Below, one piece after another: positions 30,840-41,133 of a stretch of 64,000 nucleotides of DNA. The notes under the pieces were generated by a model. The model was not told the origin of the DNA. It did not search any database and saw only the letters and a program-made list of their open reading frames with translations. The stretch lies in the NCBI RefSeq assembly GCF_900110275.1, contig NZ_FODC01000003.1, positions 558,001 through 622,000 of the forward strand, read 5' to 3'. Numbering within the stretch: position 1 is the stretch's first letter; the number at the start of each line of letters is the position of its first letter. A program made the translations under genes and the position numbers. This DNA is from Duganella sp. CF517. Lineage in GTDB: Bacteria; Pseudomonadota; Gammaproteobacteria; Burkholderiales; Burkholderiaceae_D.

Positions 30840-32480
30840 ATGCCGGAATATAGCGACTTGTCGGTGCTCATCGTCGACCCGAACCCGGGGATGCGCGGCA
30901 GCCTGCACAATATGCTGAACCAATCGTCCATCACCAAGATCGAATACGCGGTCAGCTCCGGTACCGCCATCCGGCAGTTGTCCAAGAAGCCCTACGACAT
31001 CGTGCTGTGCGAATACGACCTGGGCAACGGCAGCGGCGAAGCCAACGGCCAGGACGGACAACAGCTTCTGGAAGACCTGCGCCACCACAAGCTGATCGCC
31101 CAATGGACCATCTTCATCATGCTCACCTCCGAGGGCGTGTATAGCAAGGTCATCGGCGCGGTCGAGCTGGCGCCGACCGATTACATCCTCAAACCGTTCA
31201 CCGTCGATTCGCTGCTGCAGCGCATCGGCCGCGCCGTCGACCGGCGCGAGGTGTTCTGGCCGGTGTACCAGCAGCTCGCCGCCGGCAGCATCCGCAAGGC
31301 CATCGGCAGCTGCAAGGAGGGCGAGGATAAGCATCCGCGCTACGCCAACGACTACGCCCGCCTGCGCGCCGAGCTGCTGGTGTCGATCGACGACCTGGTC
31401 GAGGCCGAATTCGTCTACCAGACCATCCTGATGACCCGCCCCACCGCCTGGGCCCACCTGGGCATGGCGCGCTGCCAGTTCGGGCTGCAAAAATTCGTCG
31501 AGGCGCAGCAAACGCTGGTCGCCCTGCTCGACGAGCATCCGAAATTCATGGCCGCCTACGACCTGCTGGCGCGCACCCACGAGGCGCTGGGCCAGCAGGA
31601 GTCGGCCAAGAAGGTGCTGGAGGACGCGGTCGGCATCTCCCCCAACATGGTGCGCCGGCTGCGCCACCTGGGCGAGGTGGCGCTGGAGACCGGCGATGTC
31701 GGCGTGGCCGAGAAGGCCTTCAAGCAGGTCGTCGCCAAGGCCAAGTATTCCGAGTTCCGCGACCCCGAGGACCACGTCAAGCTGGTCAAAACGTTGGTCA
31801 AGAAAGGTGACGCCAACCAGGCCAGCGGCGTGATCCGCGACATGGAGCGCTCGCTGCGCGGCAACGCCAACACCGAGGCGTGCCGCGCCATCGCCGCCGG
31901 CCTGGTGCAGGAAATGACGGGCAACCTGGCCGGCGCCGCCACCGAACTGACGACGGCCGTCAACGCCATCGAGAACGCGCGCGGCCTGTCGACCGGCCTG
32001 AAGATCGGCCTGGTGCACAGCTGCCTGAGCGTCAAGCTCGACCAGCAGGCGTCGAACGTCATGCTCAACCTGATGAACGACACCGACAGCGGCGTGACGA
32101 TGGACGACGCAGTGCAGGTGTTCGAACGGGCCGGCCGCCACGACCTGGCCGAGGGCATGGGCGAACAGATCAAGATGCAGGTGGGCGAGCTGCTGTCCGA
32201 CGCGGCCGCGATGCGCGGCCACGGCGACCTGCGCGGCGCGCTCGACACGCTCAACGCCGGTTTGCGCAAGGCGCCGGCCAACATGTCGCTGCTGCCGGCG
32301 GCGGCCTCGGCGATGTTGAAGCAGTTGGACGATCTGGGCTGGGAAGTGCCGCTGGCCGAGCAATGCGCCTATCTGCTCGAGCGCATGCGCAAGATCGACC
32401 CGGCCCATCCGTCGCTGGAGGCGCTGCAGGCGCAGTATTATCACACCCAGCGCAAGTACGGTATCGCCACCACGGCCTAG
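30840..32480 (+). CDS. Response-regulator receiver domain fused to TPR repeats
   Basis: 546 residues. Residues 1-130 form a CheY-like receiver (DLSVLIVDPNPGMRGSL; phosphoacceptor region IVLCEYDLGNGSGE, with Asp in EYDLG; MLTSEG; Lys in ILKPF). The rest is a superhelix of tetratricopeptide-like repeats (e.g. AWAHLGMARCQFGLQKFVEA, AAYDLLARTHEALGQQESA). It has no DNA-binding or enzymatic output domain, so it probably signals by protein contact. No cognate kinase is adjacent. AGAGG precedes ATG 30840. Confidence 0.88.
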   Translation: MPEYSDLSVLIVDPNPGMRGSLHNMLNQSSITKIEYAVSSGTAIRQLSKKPYDIVLCEYDLGNGSGEANGQDGQQLLEDLRHHKLIAQWTIFIMLTSEGVYSKVIGAVELAPTDYILKPFTVDSLLQRIGRAVDRREVFWPVYQQLAAGSIRKAIGSCKEGEDKHPRYANDYARLRAELLVSIDDLVEAEFVYQTILMTRPTAWAHLGMARCQFGLQKFVEAQQTLVALLDEHPKFMAAYDLLARTHEALGQQESAKKVLEDAVGISPNMVRRLRHLGEVALETGDVGVAEKAFKQVVAKAKYSEFRDPEDHVKLVKTLVKKGDANQASGVIRDMERSLRGNANTEACRAIAAGLVQEMTGNLAGAATELTTAVNAIENARGLSTGLKIGLVHSCLSVKLDQQASNVMLNLMNDTDSGVTMDDAVQVFERAGRHDLAEGMGEQIKMQVGELLSDAAAMRGHGDLRGALDTLNAGLRKAPANMSLLPAAASAMLKQLDDLGWEVPLAEQCAYLLERMRKIDPAHPSLEALQAQYYHTQRKYGIATTA

Positions 32481-32498
32481 GGCCGGCGCGGCGCCGCG

Positions 32499-32648
32499 TC
32501 AGCGGTAGAAGATCGGCGAGGCCGGGAAGTCCGACCAATGGGTGATCAGATACCACGACACGAAGTACAGCGCGCATAACACGAAGGCGGAAACGACCGC
32601 CGAGTTGGGCGTTCCGTGTCCGCGCAGGAGCCTGAATAAGGTACGCAT
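32499..32648 (-). CDS. Small single-helix membrane protein
   Basis: 49 residues: a basic N-terminus (MRTLFRLLRGHG), one transmembrane helix (VVSAFVLCALYFVSWYLIT) and a short polar tail. A GAG-containing site precedes ATG 32648. It is convergent with the receiver/TPR gene, 18 bases away. No family recognised. Confidence 0.5.
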   Translation of the reverse strand: MRTLFRLLRGHGTPNSAVVSAFVLCALYFVSWYLITHWSDFPASPIFYR

Positions 32649-32885
32649 GATTGTCTCGTCTTTGGACAAAAGCGAACTGTACTGAACACCCCTCTTTTCA
32701 ACAAGCGCCAACTCCACGGTATCGCCTGACGCTACCCATGGTAGCGCCATCCACCTGCTGGCCGCGCCGCCGCGCTGCCACGCCCTGGCGCATCCGCCAT
32801 TTTAATAGCATTTTTATATTTTTATGGTAAAATTACTAACTATTGCGGTAATAGTTAAGCAACGGTAATTTTGACAGGGACGAGT

Positions 32886-34916
32886 ATGGATAAGGCGGGC
32901 CACCGGGGTTTTCGCGCGGATATTAATGGACTGCGGGCATGGGCGGTACTCGCTGTGATCTTGTTTCACTTTAAAGTAGCCGGCTTCGACGGCGGTTACG
33001 TTGGGGTCGACATCTTCTTCGTGATCTCCGGCTTTCTGATGACGGGCATCATCGCGCGCGCGCTGCAAGGCGGCGCGGCGGCCGCGCCGTCCGCTTTTCT
33101 GTGGAACTTCTTTCTGGCCCGTGGCAAAAGGATCTGGCCGGCGCTGATCGTCATGTGCGCGACGATGTTCGTCATCGGCTGGTTCGTCATGTCGCCGGAG
33201 GAATTCGGCGCCTACGGTGAGCAGGCCCGCGGCGCCGTGCTGTTTTTCTCGAATATAAAATTCTGGCGCGAGGCCGGCTACTTCACGGCCCACGCCCACG
33301 GCATCTGGCTGATGCACACCTGGTCGCTGTCGGTCGAATGGCAGTTCTACATGCTGCTGCCGGTGGCGATGCTGCTGGCCTGGAAAATCCGGCCGTCGCC
33401 GCGCGCCCTGCTACTGCTGCTAGTCGGCGGCGGCCTGCTGTCGCTCGGCCTGTGCCTGCACACGGGCGCCAGCAAACCGGCCACCGCCTTCTTCCTGCTG
33501 CCGTTCCGCGCGTGGGAAATGATCGCCGGCGGCCTGGTGGCGCTGACGGCGTCAGCGCCGCCACGCTCGGCGGCGCTGCGCGACGGCCTCGAGATCGGCG
33601 GCCTGGCCCTGATCTCCTGCGCCATCCTGACCTTCGGGCATCTGGTCTGGCCGCAATGGCGCGCGCTGGTGCCGGTGCTCGGCACGGTGATGGTGCTGAT
33701 CGCCGCCAAGCAGGACTCCATCCTCACCAATTGGGCGCCGCTGCGCTGGATCGGCGAACGCTCGTATTCGATGTACCTGTGGCACTGGCCGCTGGTGGTG
33801 GGCATCTACTATTTCGGCGACAAGAACAACCTGGTCCTGACCGCCTGCTGCGTGGCGCTGACCTTCGTGCTCGGCCACCTGTCGTATGCGCTGGTCGAAA
33901 CGCGCATGCGCCGGCCGCTGGAGACCATGGCGCGCGGCGCCGGCTCCGCCGTGCTGGCCGGCGCCTGCGCGGCCATCGTGCTGCCCGGATCGATGATCGC
34001 CTACCTGGGCGGGATTCCATCGCGCCTGCCGGACGACGTCCAACAGATGTTCGCCGTCGCCAAAGAGAAGGAGGATGCGTTTCCGGATTGCCGCATCCTC
34101 GAGCACGGCAATGACGACGGCTGCGTGGCGGGCGGCGCCAACCCGGGAGTGATCGTGCTCGGCGACAGCCACGCCGGGGCGCTGTTCGGGGCCGTCAAAA
34201 GCGCACTCCCCCGGGCCGACATGGGCGCCGTGCGCTGGGCCATGTCCGGCTGCCCGTCCATGCTCAACATCCACAGCAGCAACGATCCGTCCTTCCATTG
34301 CGACCGCTTCATGGCGTGGGTCATGCGCCGGATGGAAACGGTGCCGGCCGCGGTGCCGGTGCTCATCATCAACCGCAGCTCGCTCTACATGCGGGGACCG
34401 AACGAGGATGAGGTGGACGAGGACGTCAACGTTCCGGATATCCATTTTGGCAAGCCCTACGCCGCGCGCAGTCCGGCGTTTTACCGTGAAGTACGGCAGA
34501 ACATGATCGACACCGCCTGCGCCATCGCCAGGCACCACAAGGTCTACATGATGCGGCCGGTCCCGGAGATGCGGATCGACGTGCCCAGTACGCTGGGCCA
34601 TGCGATGGTGCTGGGGGAGCGCCGGAAGATCTCCATGCCGCTTGGCGAGTATCGGACGCGGCACGCGCCGGTGTGGGAGGCGCAGGACGCGGCGGCCGCC
34701 CGGTGCGGCGTGACCATCCTCGATCCGCTGCCGTACCTGTGCGGCAAGGACCGTTGCGACGCGCTGGTGAACAACCGCTCGATGTACTTCGACGACGACC
34801 ATCTGAGCCGCTACGGCGCCAGCTTCCTGAAGCCGATGTTCTCGACCATGTTTACACAGCGGCCCCGCGCCGCGCCCGGGCAGGCGGGTATCCCATCGAC
34901 GCGTGACGCCATCTGA
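32886..34916 (+). CDS. OafA/YrhL-type acyltransferase with SGNH domain
   Basis: 676 residues. The N-terminal acyltransferase-3 domain has about ten membrane helices (FRADINGLRAWAVLAVILFH, GGYVGVDIFFVISGFLMTG, HTWSLSVEWQFYMLLPV). A periplasmic SGNH-like domain from about residue 410 holds VIVLGDSHAGALFG and ends with the Asp/His block DDDHLSRYGASFL. Such proteins O-acetylate or acylate cell-surface polysaccharide. ATG 32886 has AGGGA upstream. No polysaccharide cluster lies next to it. Confidence 0.88.
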   Translation: MDKAGHRGFRADINGLRAWAVLAVILFHFKVAGFDGGYVGVDIFFVISGFLMTGIIARALQGGAAAAPSAFLWNFFLARGKRIWPALIVMCATMFVIGWFVMSPEEFGAYGEQARGAVLFFSNIKFWREAGYFTAHAHGIWLMHTWSLSVEWQFYMLLPVAMLLAWKIRPSPRALLLLLVGGGLLSLGLCLHTGASKPATAFFLLPFRAWEMIAGGLVALTASAPPRSAALRDGLEIGGLALISCAILTFGHLVWPQWRALVPVLGTVMVLIAAKQDSILTNWAPLRWIGERSYSMYLWHWPLVVGIYYFGDKNNLVLTACCVALTFVLGHLSYALVETRMRRPLETMARGAGSAVLAGACAAIVLPGSMIAYLGGIPSRLPDDVQQMFAVAKEKEDAFPDCRILEHGNDDGCVAGGANPGVIVLGDSHAGALFGAVKSALPRADMGAVRWAMSGCPSMLNIHSSNDPSFHCDRFMAWVMRRMETVPAAVPVLIINRSSLYMRGPNEDEVDEDVNVPDIHFGKPYAARSPAFYREVRQNMIDTACAIARHHKVYMMRPVPEMRIDVPSTLGHAMVLGERRKISMPLGEYRTRHAPVWEAQDAAAARCGVTILDPLPYLCGKDRCDALVNNRSMYFDDDHLSRYGASFLKPMFSTMFTQRPRAAPGQAGIPSTRDAI

Positions 34917-34970
34917 AACGCGTGGACGTGCCAGGGGCATAGCGAGCAAATCCGCGCTGCGCGGCCCGGA

Positions 34971-37900
34971 TCAACGCCCGGTTGCGCGCTCCGCTTCGCC
35001 GTAGCCGCCGCCGCCGGGCGTTTCGATGACGAACACGTCGCCCGGCAGCATGTCGACCTTGCCGATGTGGCCCAGCTGCTCGACGCCGCCGTCGCTACGT
35101 AGCACGGTGTTGCGTCCGAGCGCGCCCGGTTCGCCGCCGGCCATGCCGAACGGCGCGTGGATGCGGTTGTTCGACAGGATGGCCGCCGTCATCGGCTCCA
35201 GGAAGCGCACCTTGCGCACGCCGCCGTCACCACCGCGCCAGCGGCCGGCGCCGCCGCTGCCCCGGCGGATCGCGTAGCTCTCCAGCCGCACCGGAAAGCG
35301 GAACTCCAGGATTTCGGGATCGGTCAGGCGCGAGTTGGTCATATTGGTCTGCACCACGCTGGTGCCGTCGAAGCCCGGGCCGGCGCCGGAACCGCCGCTG
35401 ATGGTTTCGTAGTACTGGTACTTGGCGTTGCCGAACGTGAAATTGTTCATCGTGCCCTGCGCGGCCGCCATCACCCCCAGCGCGCCGTACAGCGCGTTGG
35501 TGATGCAGGTCGACGTCTCGACGTTGCCCGACACGACCGACGCCGGATAGTGCGGATTGAGCATGGAACCCGGCGGGATGATCACCTTCAGCGGCTTGAG
35601 GCAGCCGGCGTTGAGCGGAATCTCGTCGTCGACCAGGGTGCGGAACACGTACAGCACGGCGGCCATGCACACCGCCGACGGCGCGTTGAAGTTGTTGTCC
35701 AGCTGGGCCGAGGTGCCGGTGAAATCGATCACGGCGCCGCGATTGGCCCGGTCAACCCGCACCGCCACCTGGATTTGCGCGCCGTTGTCGAGCGGCAGCG
35801 TGTAGGCGCCGTCCTTGAGCGAGCCGATCACGCGCCGCACCGCTTCCTCGGCGTTGTCCTGCACGTGGCCCATGTAGGCCCGCACCACGTCCAGGCCGAA
35901 GTGCGCGACCATTTTGCGCAATTCGTCGACGCCTTTCTGGTTGGCGGCCACCTGCGCGCGCAGGTCGGCCATGTTCTGGTCCGGATTGCGCGCCGGATAG
36001 CGCGCGCCGGCCAGCAGGGCCCGCGTTTCGGCGTCGCGCAGGCGGCCGCCGTCGGCGCCGTCGACCAGCTTGAAATTATCGATCAACACGCCCTCTTCCT
36101 CGATGATGCGCGAGTCCGGCGGCATCGAGCCGGGCGTGGTGCCGCCGATGTCGGCGTGGTGGCCGCGCGAGCCGACATAGAACAGGATCTGTTCGGCCGC
36201 CTCGTCGAACACCGGTGAAATGACGGTCACGTCGGGCAAATGGGTGCCGCCGTTGTACGGGTCGTTGAGCATGAAGACGTCGCCGGCGCGCATCTTGCCG
36301 GCGTTCTCGCGCATCACGGTTTTGATGCTCTCGCCCATCGAGCCCAGGTGCACAGGCATGTGCGGCGCGTTGGCGATCAGGTTGCCTTCGGCGTCGAAGA
36401 TGGCGCAGCTGAAGTCGAGCCGCTCCTTGATGTTGACCGAGTACGCGGTGTTCTGCAGGCGCAGCCCCATCTGCTCGGCGATCGACATGAACAGGTTGTT
36501 GAAGATCTCCAGCATCACCGGATCGGCGCTGGTGCCGATGGCGCGCCGCGCCGGCAGCGCCGCCACCCTGCGCAGCACCAGATGGTCGTGCGGCGAGACC
36601 TCGGCCTGCCAGCCCGGCTCGACGATCGTGGTGGCGTTGGCCTCGGCGATGATGGCCGGGCCGTCGAGGATGTCGCCGATGCGCGTGGACGCGCGCTGGT
36701 ACAGATTGGTCTGGCGCCAGCGCCCGCCCGAGTACATCGGCACGATGGCGTCCGGCGCCAGGCCGCCGGCGCGCGGCGGCGGCGGCGCGACGTTCTCGGC
36801 CGGCGCGTCGGACTTGCCGACCGCCTCCACCGACACCGCCTCGACGATCAGCGCCTTGGCCTGCATCAGGAACGAGTAGCGCTTGCGGTACGCCGCCTCG
36901 AACTGGGCCTGCATGCTGTCGTTGGTATCGAACAGCACGATCAGCGCCGAATCGGTGCCCTCGTAGCGCAGATGCACGCGCCGTATCAGCGCGATGCGCG
37001 CGTCGGCCACGCCCTGGCGGTGCAGCTCGGCGCGGACCTGTTCGCCCAACGCTTCGAGGCGCGCGCCCAGGTCCGGCCGCAGCTGTTCGGTCAGGCGCGC
37101 CTCGACGGCCGCCTCGCGCATCACGCTCTGGTCGGCCAGGCCCATGCCGTAGGCCGACATGACGCCGGCCAGCGAGTGGACGAACACCGTTTTCATGCCC
37201 AGCGCGTCGGCCACCAGGCAGGCGTGCTGACCGCCGGCGCCGCCGAAGCTGGTAAGCGTGTACTCGGTCACGTCGTGGCCGCGCTGCACCGAGATCTGCT
37301 TGATCGCGTTGGCCATGTTGCCGACGGCGATCTCGATGAAGCCCTCGGCCACCTGCTCGGCGGTCGTCTCCAGGCCGGTGGCGGCGGAGATGCGCGCGGC
37401 CAGCTCGCCGAAGCCGGCGCGCACGGTCGCGGCGTCGAGCGCCTGGCCGCCGTCGCCGCCGAACAGCCGCGGGAAATGCTGCGGCTGGATTTTGCCGAGC
37501 ATGACGTTGCAATCGGTGACCGCCAGCGGCCCGCCGCGCCGGTAGCTGGCCGGGCCGGGATTGGCGCCGGCGCTGTCGGGGCCGACGCGATAGCGGCTGC
37601 CGTCGAAGTGCAGGATCGAGCCGCCGCCGGCGGCCACCGTGTGGATGCTCATCATCGGCGCGCGCATGCGCACGCCGGCCACCTGGGTGTCGAACACGCG
37701 CTCGAACTCGCCGGCGTAATGCGACACGTCGGTCGAGGTGCCGCCCATGTCGAAGCCGATCACCTTGTCGAAACCGGCCAGTTCGCTGGCGCGCACCATG
37801 CCGACGATGCCGCCGGCCGGGCCGCTCAGGATGCTGTCCTTGCCCTGGAAGGCGCGGGCGTCGGTCAGGCCGCCGCTCGACTGCATGAACTGCAGGTTCA

Positions 37901-38591
37901 CCCCCGGCATCTCGCCGGCCACCTGGTCGACGTAGCGGCGCAGGATCGGCGACAGGTAGGCGTCGACGACGGTGGTGTCGCCGCGCGCGACCAGCTTCAT
38001 CATCGGGCTGGCCTGGTGCGACACCGACACCTGAGTAAAGCCGATCGCCCGCGCCGCCTCGGCCACCCGGTCCTCGTGCTCGTGGTAGCGGTAGCCGTGC
38101 ATGAAGACGATCGCCAGCGAGCGCAGGCCCTGGTCGTAGGCCGCCTGCAAGCCGGCGCGGGCGGCGTCGAGATCGAGCGCGGCGACGATGTCGCCGTGGG
38201 CGCCGACGCGCTCGTCGATCTCGATCACCTGCCGATACAGCAGCTCGGGCAGCACGATGTGGCGGTCGAACAGGCGCGGACGGTTCTGGTAGGCGATGCG
38301 CAGCGCGTCGCCGAAGCCGCGCGTGATGGCCAGCGCGGTCGGCTCGCCCTTGCGTTCGAGCAGCGCGTTGGTGGCCACCGTGGTGCCCATCTTGACGGCG
38401 CCGATCCGCGCCACCGGCATCGGCGCGCCCTTTGCGACGCCCATCAACTGGCGGATGCCGGCGATGGCGGCGTCGGCATAGTGTTCCGGATTTTCGGACA
38501 ACAGCTTCAACGTACGCAGGCGGCCATCGGGCGGACGCGCCACGATATCGGTGAACGTGCCGCCGCGGTCGATCCAGAATTGCCAATCCAT
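34971..38591 (-). CDS. 5-oxoprolinase / hydantoinase, HyuA-HyuB fusion
   Basis: 1206 residues, the full length of ATP-dependent 5-oxoprolinase, which opens 5-oxoproline to glutamate. The HyuA half has [11 protein letters not shown] at its start and [14 protein letters not shown] (ATP-binding actin-like fold). The HyuB half begins near residue 700 ([35 protein letters not shown]) and ends in a Gly-rich [10 protein letters not shown]-methylhydantoinase is an alternative substrate class, usually with separate subunits. ATG 38591 is chosen over upstream starts because the domain begins there. Confidence 0.9.
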   Translation of the reverse strand: MDWQFWIDRGGTFTDIVARPPDGRLRTLKLLSENPEHYADAAIAGIRQLMGVAKGAPMPVARIGAVKMGTTVATNALLERKGEPTALAITRGFGDALRIAYQNRPRLFDRHIVLPELLYRQVIEIDERVGAHGDIVAALDLDAARAGLQAAYDQGLRSLAIVFMHGYRYHEHEDRVAEAARAIGFTQVSVSHQASPMMKLVARGDTTVVDAYLSPILRRYVDQVAGEMPGVNLQFMQSSGGLTDARAFQGKDSILSGPAGGIVGMVRASELAGFDKVIGFDMGGTSTDVSHYAGEFERVFDTQVAGVRMRAPMMSIHTVAAGGGSILHFDGSRYRVGPDSAGANPGPASYRRGGPLAVTDCNVMLGKIQPQHFPRLFGGDGGQALDAATVRAGFGELAARISAATGLETTAEQVAEGFIEIAVGNMANAIKQISVQRGHDVTEYTLTSFGGAGGQHACLVADALGMKTVFVHSLAGVMSAYGMGLADQSVMREAAVEARLTEQLRPDLGARLEALGEQVRAELHRQGVADARIALIRRVHLRYEGTDSALIVLFDTNDSMQAQFEAAYRKRYSFLMQAKALIVEAVSVEAVGKSDAPAENVAPPPPRAGGLAPDAIVPMYSGGRWRQTNLYQRASTRIGDILDGPAIIAEANATTIVEPGWQAEVSPHDHLVLRRVAALPARRAIGTSADPVMLEIFNNLFMSIAEQMGLRLQNTAYSVNIKERLDFSCAIFDAEGNLIANAPHMPVHLGSMGESIKTVMRENAGKMRAGDVFMLNDPYNGGTHLPDVTVISPVFDEAAEQILFYVGSRGHHADIGGTTPGSMPPDSRIIEEEGVLIDNFKLVDGADGGRLRDAETRALLAGARYPARNPDQNMADLRAQVAANQKGVDELRKMVAHFGLDVVRAYMGHVQDNAEEAVRRVIGSLKDGAYTLPLDNGAQIQVAVRVDRANRGAVIDFTGTSAQLDNNFNAPSAVCMAAVLYVFRTLVDDEIPLNAGCLKPLKVIIPPGSMLNPHYPASVVSGNVETSTCITNALYGALGVMAAAQGTMNNFTFGNAKYQYYETISGGSGAGPGFDGTSVVQTNMTNSRLTDPEILEFRFPVRLESYAIRRGSGGAGRWRGGDGGVRKVRFLEPMTAAILSNNRIHAPFGMAGGEPGALGRNTVLRSDGGVEQLGHIGKVDMLPGDVFVIETPGGGGYGEAERATGR

Positions 38592-38697
38592 GCATGCCCC
38601 AAAACACCTAGTGAAGCGTCTATTGTAGTGTGTGGGCGGCACGCTTGGAAGCGCCGTTCCTGCGGTGCCCCACAAATTTTGATGCTAAGATGGCACG

Positions 38698-40257
38698 ATG
38701 AATAGACTCTACTCCGTCGCCGAGATCCGCGCCATCGAACACGCCGCCGCGGCGGTACTGCCGGACGGCGCGCTGATGCAGCGCGCCGGCCAGTCCGGCG
38801 CCAACGCGGCGCTCGACATGCTGCCGTTCTCCACCAACCGCGCCCGGGTGCTTGTGCTTGCCGGTCCCGGCAACAACGGCGGCGACGCGCTCGAGGCGGC
38901 CGCCCACCTTGCCTACGCCGGCGCCAGCGTCACGGTGCTGCACTACCCGCCCACCGGCGAGTCCTCGGCCGAACGCCAGGCCGCGCTGCAGCGGGCGCGC
39001 GTCAGCGACGCGCAGTTCGCCGAGGCCGCCGATACCGATGGTGCCACCGATACCGACGCGGCCACCGGGACGGCCGGCGCCGCCGAGGCGCTGGTGGCCG
39101 GCGCCGACTGGAACCTGGTGGTCGACGGCCTGTTCGGCATCGGCCTGAAGCGGCCGCTGACCGGCGCCATGCGCTCGCTGGTGGAGGCGGTCAACCTGCT
39201 CAAGTGCCAGGTGCTGGCGCTCGACGTGCCCAGCGGCCTCAATGCCGACACCGGCGCCGTCGTCGGAGCGGAAGGCGTGGCCGTGCGCGCCACGCACACG
39301 ATCACCTTCATCGCCGACAAGCCGGGCCTGCACACCTGGGAGGGCCGCGACCACGCCGGCCTGGTGGACGTCTCGCGGCTCGACATCGACGCTGCCCTGT
39401 TCCCGCCGGCCAGCATGCACGTGAACGACGTCAAGTTGTTCGCGCGCCATCTGCGGCCGCGCCTGCACAGCTCGCACAAAGGCAGCTACGGCAACGTGGC
39501 GGTGATTGGCGGCGCACGCGGCATGGCCGGCGCGCCGTTGCTGGCCGCGCGCGCCGCGCTGCACACGGGCGCCGGCCGGGTCTACGCCTTGTTCGTCGAC
39601 GAGCCGCTGCCGTGCGACGCCGGCCAGCCGGAACTGATGTGCCGTGGCGCCGGCGATTTCGATCTGGAGACGGCGGCCCTGGTGATAGGCCCGGGCCTCG
39701 GGGCCTCGTCGGCGGCAGCCGGTTTGCTGGCGCGCGCCATCGCCGGCGACGGCGCGCTGCTGGCCGATGCCGACGCGCTCAATCTGATCGCGGCCACGCC
39801 GCCGCTGCGCGAGGCGCTCGCGGGGCGCAAGCACCCGGCGGTGCTGACGCCGCATCCGCTGGAAGCGGCGCGCTTGCTGGAGTGTCCGGTGGCCGAGGTG
39901 CAGGCGGACCGGGTGCTGGCGGCGCGCAAGCTGGCGGCGTCGTTGAACGCGGTGGTGGTGCTGAAAGGCTCCGGCACGGTGATCGCCGCGCCCACCGGCG
40001 CGGTGGTCATCAACACCACCGGCAATCCGGCGCTGGCGACGGCGGGAACCGGCGACGTGCTGGCGGGGCTGTGCGGCGGCTTGATGGCGCAGGGTTGGCC
40101 GCAGTGGGAGGCGGCGCTGGGGGCCGTGTGGCTGCACGGCATGGCCGCCGATGTGCTGGTGGCCGACGGCGCCGGGCCGATCGGCTTGACGGCCGGCGAG
40201 TTGATACCGGCGATCCGGGTGGCGCTGAACCGGATGGTGCAGCATCACGGCAGATAG
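38698..40257 (+). CDS. nnrD: Bifunctional NAD(P)H-hydrate epimerase / dehydratase
   Basis: 519 residues repairing damaged NADH and NADPH hydrates. Residues 1-235 are the YjeF_N epimerase domain (LVLAGPGNNGGDALEAA, LDVPSGLNADTGAV). Residues 240-519 are the ADP-dependent dehydratase of ribokinase fold (HKGSYGNVAVIGGARGMAGA, NTTGNPALATAGTGDVLAG). A low-complexity insert with repeated DTD/DTDAA units (about residues 112-128) sits in the epimerase domain. It is divergent from the oxoprolinase gene. Confidence 0.93.
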   Translation: MNRLYSVAEIRAIEHAAAAVLPDGALMQRAGQSGANAALDMLPFSTNRARVLVLAGPGNNGGDALEAAAHLAYAGASVTVLHYPPTGESSAERQAALQRARVSDAQFAEAADTDGATDTDAATGTAGAAEALVAGADWNLVVDGLFGIGLKRPLTGAMRSLVEAVNLLKCQVLALDVPSGLNADTGAVVGAEGVAVRATHTITFIADKPGLHTWEGRDHAGLVDVSRLDIDAALFPPASMHVNDVKLFARHLRPRLHSSHKGSYGNVAVIGGARGMAGAPLLAARAALHTGAGRVYALFVDEPLPCDAGQPELMCRGAGDFDLETAALVIGPGLGASSAAAGLLARAIAGDGALLADADALNLIAATPPLREALAGRKHPAVLTPHPLEAARLLECPVAEVQADRVLAARKLAASLNAVVVLKGSGTVIAAPTGAVVINTTGNPALATAGTGDVLAGLCGGLMAQGWPQWEAALGAVWLHGMAADVLVADGAGPIGLTAGELIPAIRVALNRMVQHHGR

Positions 40258-40280
40258 GCCCGTTGGCAAGAAGACACGTA

Positions 40281-40380
40281 TGACACGTGGGCGGATTGGC
40301 GGAACCTCGTCATCGGCCTTGCGGCTGCCATCGGAGGCGCATGCATGGCCGGTTACGCTACGCTAATCCGCCCTACGTCA
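40281..40380. repeat. Long inverted repeat element between nnrD and the ABC gene
   Basis: Arms of about 19 bases (40281-40300 and 40362-40380, core GGGCGGATT/AATCCGCCC, outer TGAC/GTCA) enclose about 60 bases. The right arm carries the stop codon of the ABC gene. The string TTACGCTACGCTAATCCGCC resembles a dispersed intergenic repeat found in many proteobacteria (recollection). Confidence 0.5.
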
Positions 40381-41133
40381 GACCAATCTTCCGGCGGCGA
40401 TGGTGATGGTTCGCCCGCAACGCGCCGCCATCGACTGGTCGTGCGTGACCAACACCAACGTCGAACCGTGCTGGCGGTTCAATTCGAACATCAATTTGAT
40501 GACCGATTCGCCGGTCGCCGCGTCCAGGCTGCCGGTTGGCTCGTCGGCGAACAGCAGCGGCGGCTCGGTGACGAAGGCGCGCGCCAGCGCCACGCGCTGC
40601 TGCTCGCCGCCGGACAGGTATTTGGGATAATGCTTCAAGCGGCTGCCAAGGCCGACGCGGTCCAGCATCGCTTCCGCCTTCTCGCGCGCGTGCGTGGCGC
40701 CGCTCAATTCCAGGGGCAACATGACATTTTCGACCGCCGTCAAATGCGCCAGCAGCTGGAACGACTGGAACACGAAGCCCAGTTTTTCCTTGCGCAGCGC
40801 GGCGCGGCCGTCCTCGTCGAGCGCGTAGATGTCGACGCCGTCGAGCACCACCTTGCCGGCGCTCGGCGTGTCCAGGCCGGCGAGCAAACCGAGCAAAGTG
40901 GACTTGCCCGATCCGGATGCGCCTACAATGGCGAGCGTCTCGGCTTTTTGCACGGTAAAATCCACCTCGTGCAAGATCGTCAGTTCGCCGCTGGCATCGG
41001 CGACACGCTTGGCCAGGCCGACGACGGCGATGGCCGCGCCGTCGGCCACGGCGGCCGCCGTACTTGCCGTGCTATAACCGCCGCCGGGACCATCCGGCAC
41101 GAAATTGGAAGACGCTTTAGGGAAATCGGGCAT
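40378..41133 (-). CDS. ABC transporter ATP-binding protein (YbbA/LolD-like)
   Basis: About 251 residues. Walker A is GASGSGKSTL, the Q-loop lies in GFVFQSFQLL, the signature is YLSGGEQQRVALARA, Walker B is LLFADEPTGSLD, and the H-loop is VLVTHD. It belongs to the MacB/LolD-type ATPases. It is divergent from tesA, as ybbA is in E. coli, and the two ATG codons share the four bases CATG at 41131-41134. The permease gene is not adjacent. About 50 extra N-terminal residues are low complexity, so an internal start is possible. Confidence 0.88.
   Translation of the reverse strand: MPDFPKASSNFVPDGPGGGYSTASTAAAVADGAAIAVVGLAKRVADASGELTILHEVDFTVQKAETLAIVGASGSGKSTLLGLLAGLDTPSAGKVVLDGVDIYALDEDGRAALRKEKLGFVFQSFQLLAHLTAVENVMLPLELSGATHAREKAEAMLDRVGLGSRLKHYPKYLSGGEQQRVALARAFVTEPPLLFADEPTGSLDAATGESVIKLMFELNRQHGSTLVLVTHDQSMAARCGRTITIAAGRLV

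Noticed and set aside
36240..38705. An 821-codon antisense frame across the oxoprolinase
   Set aside because: Same shadow pattern, Ala/Arg/His-rich, no motif.
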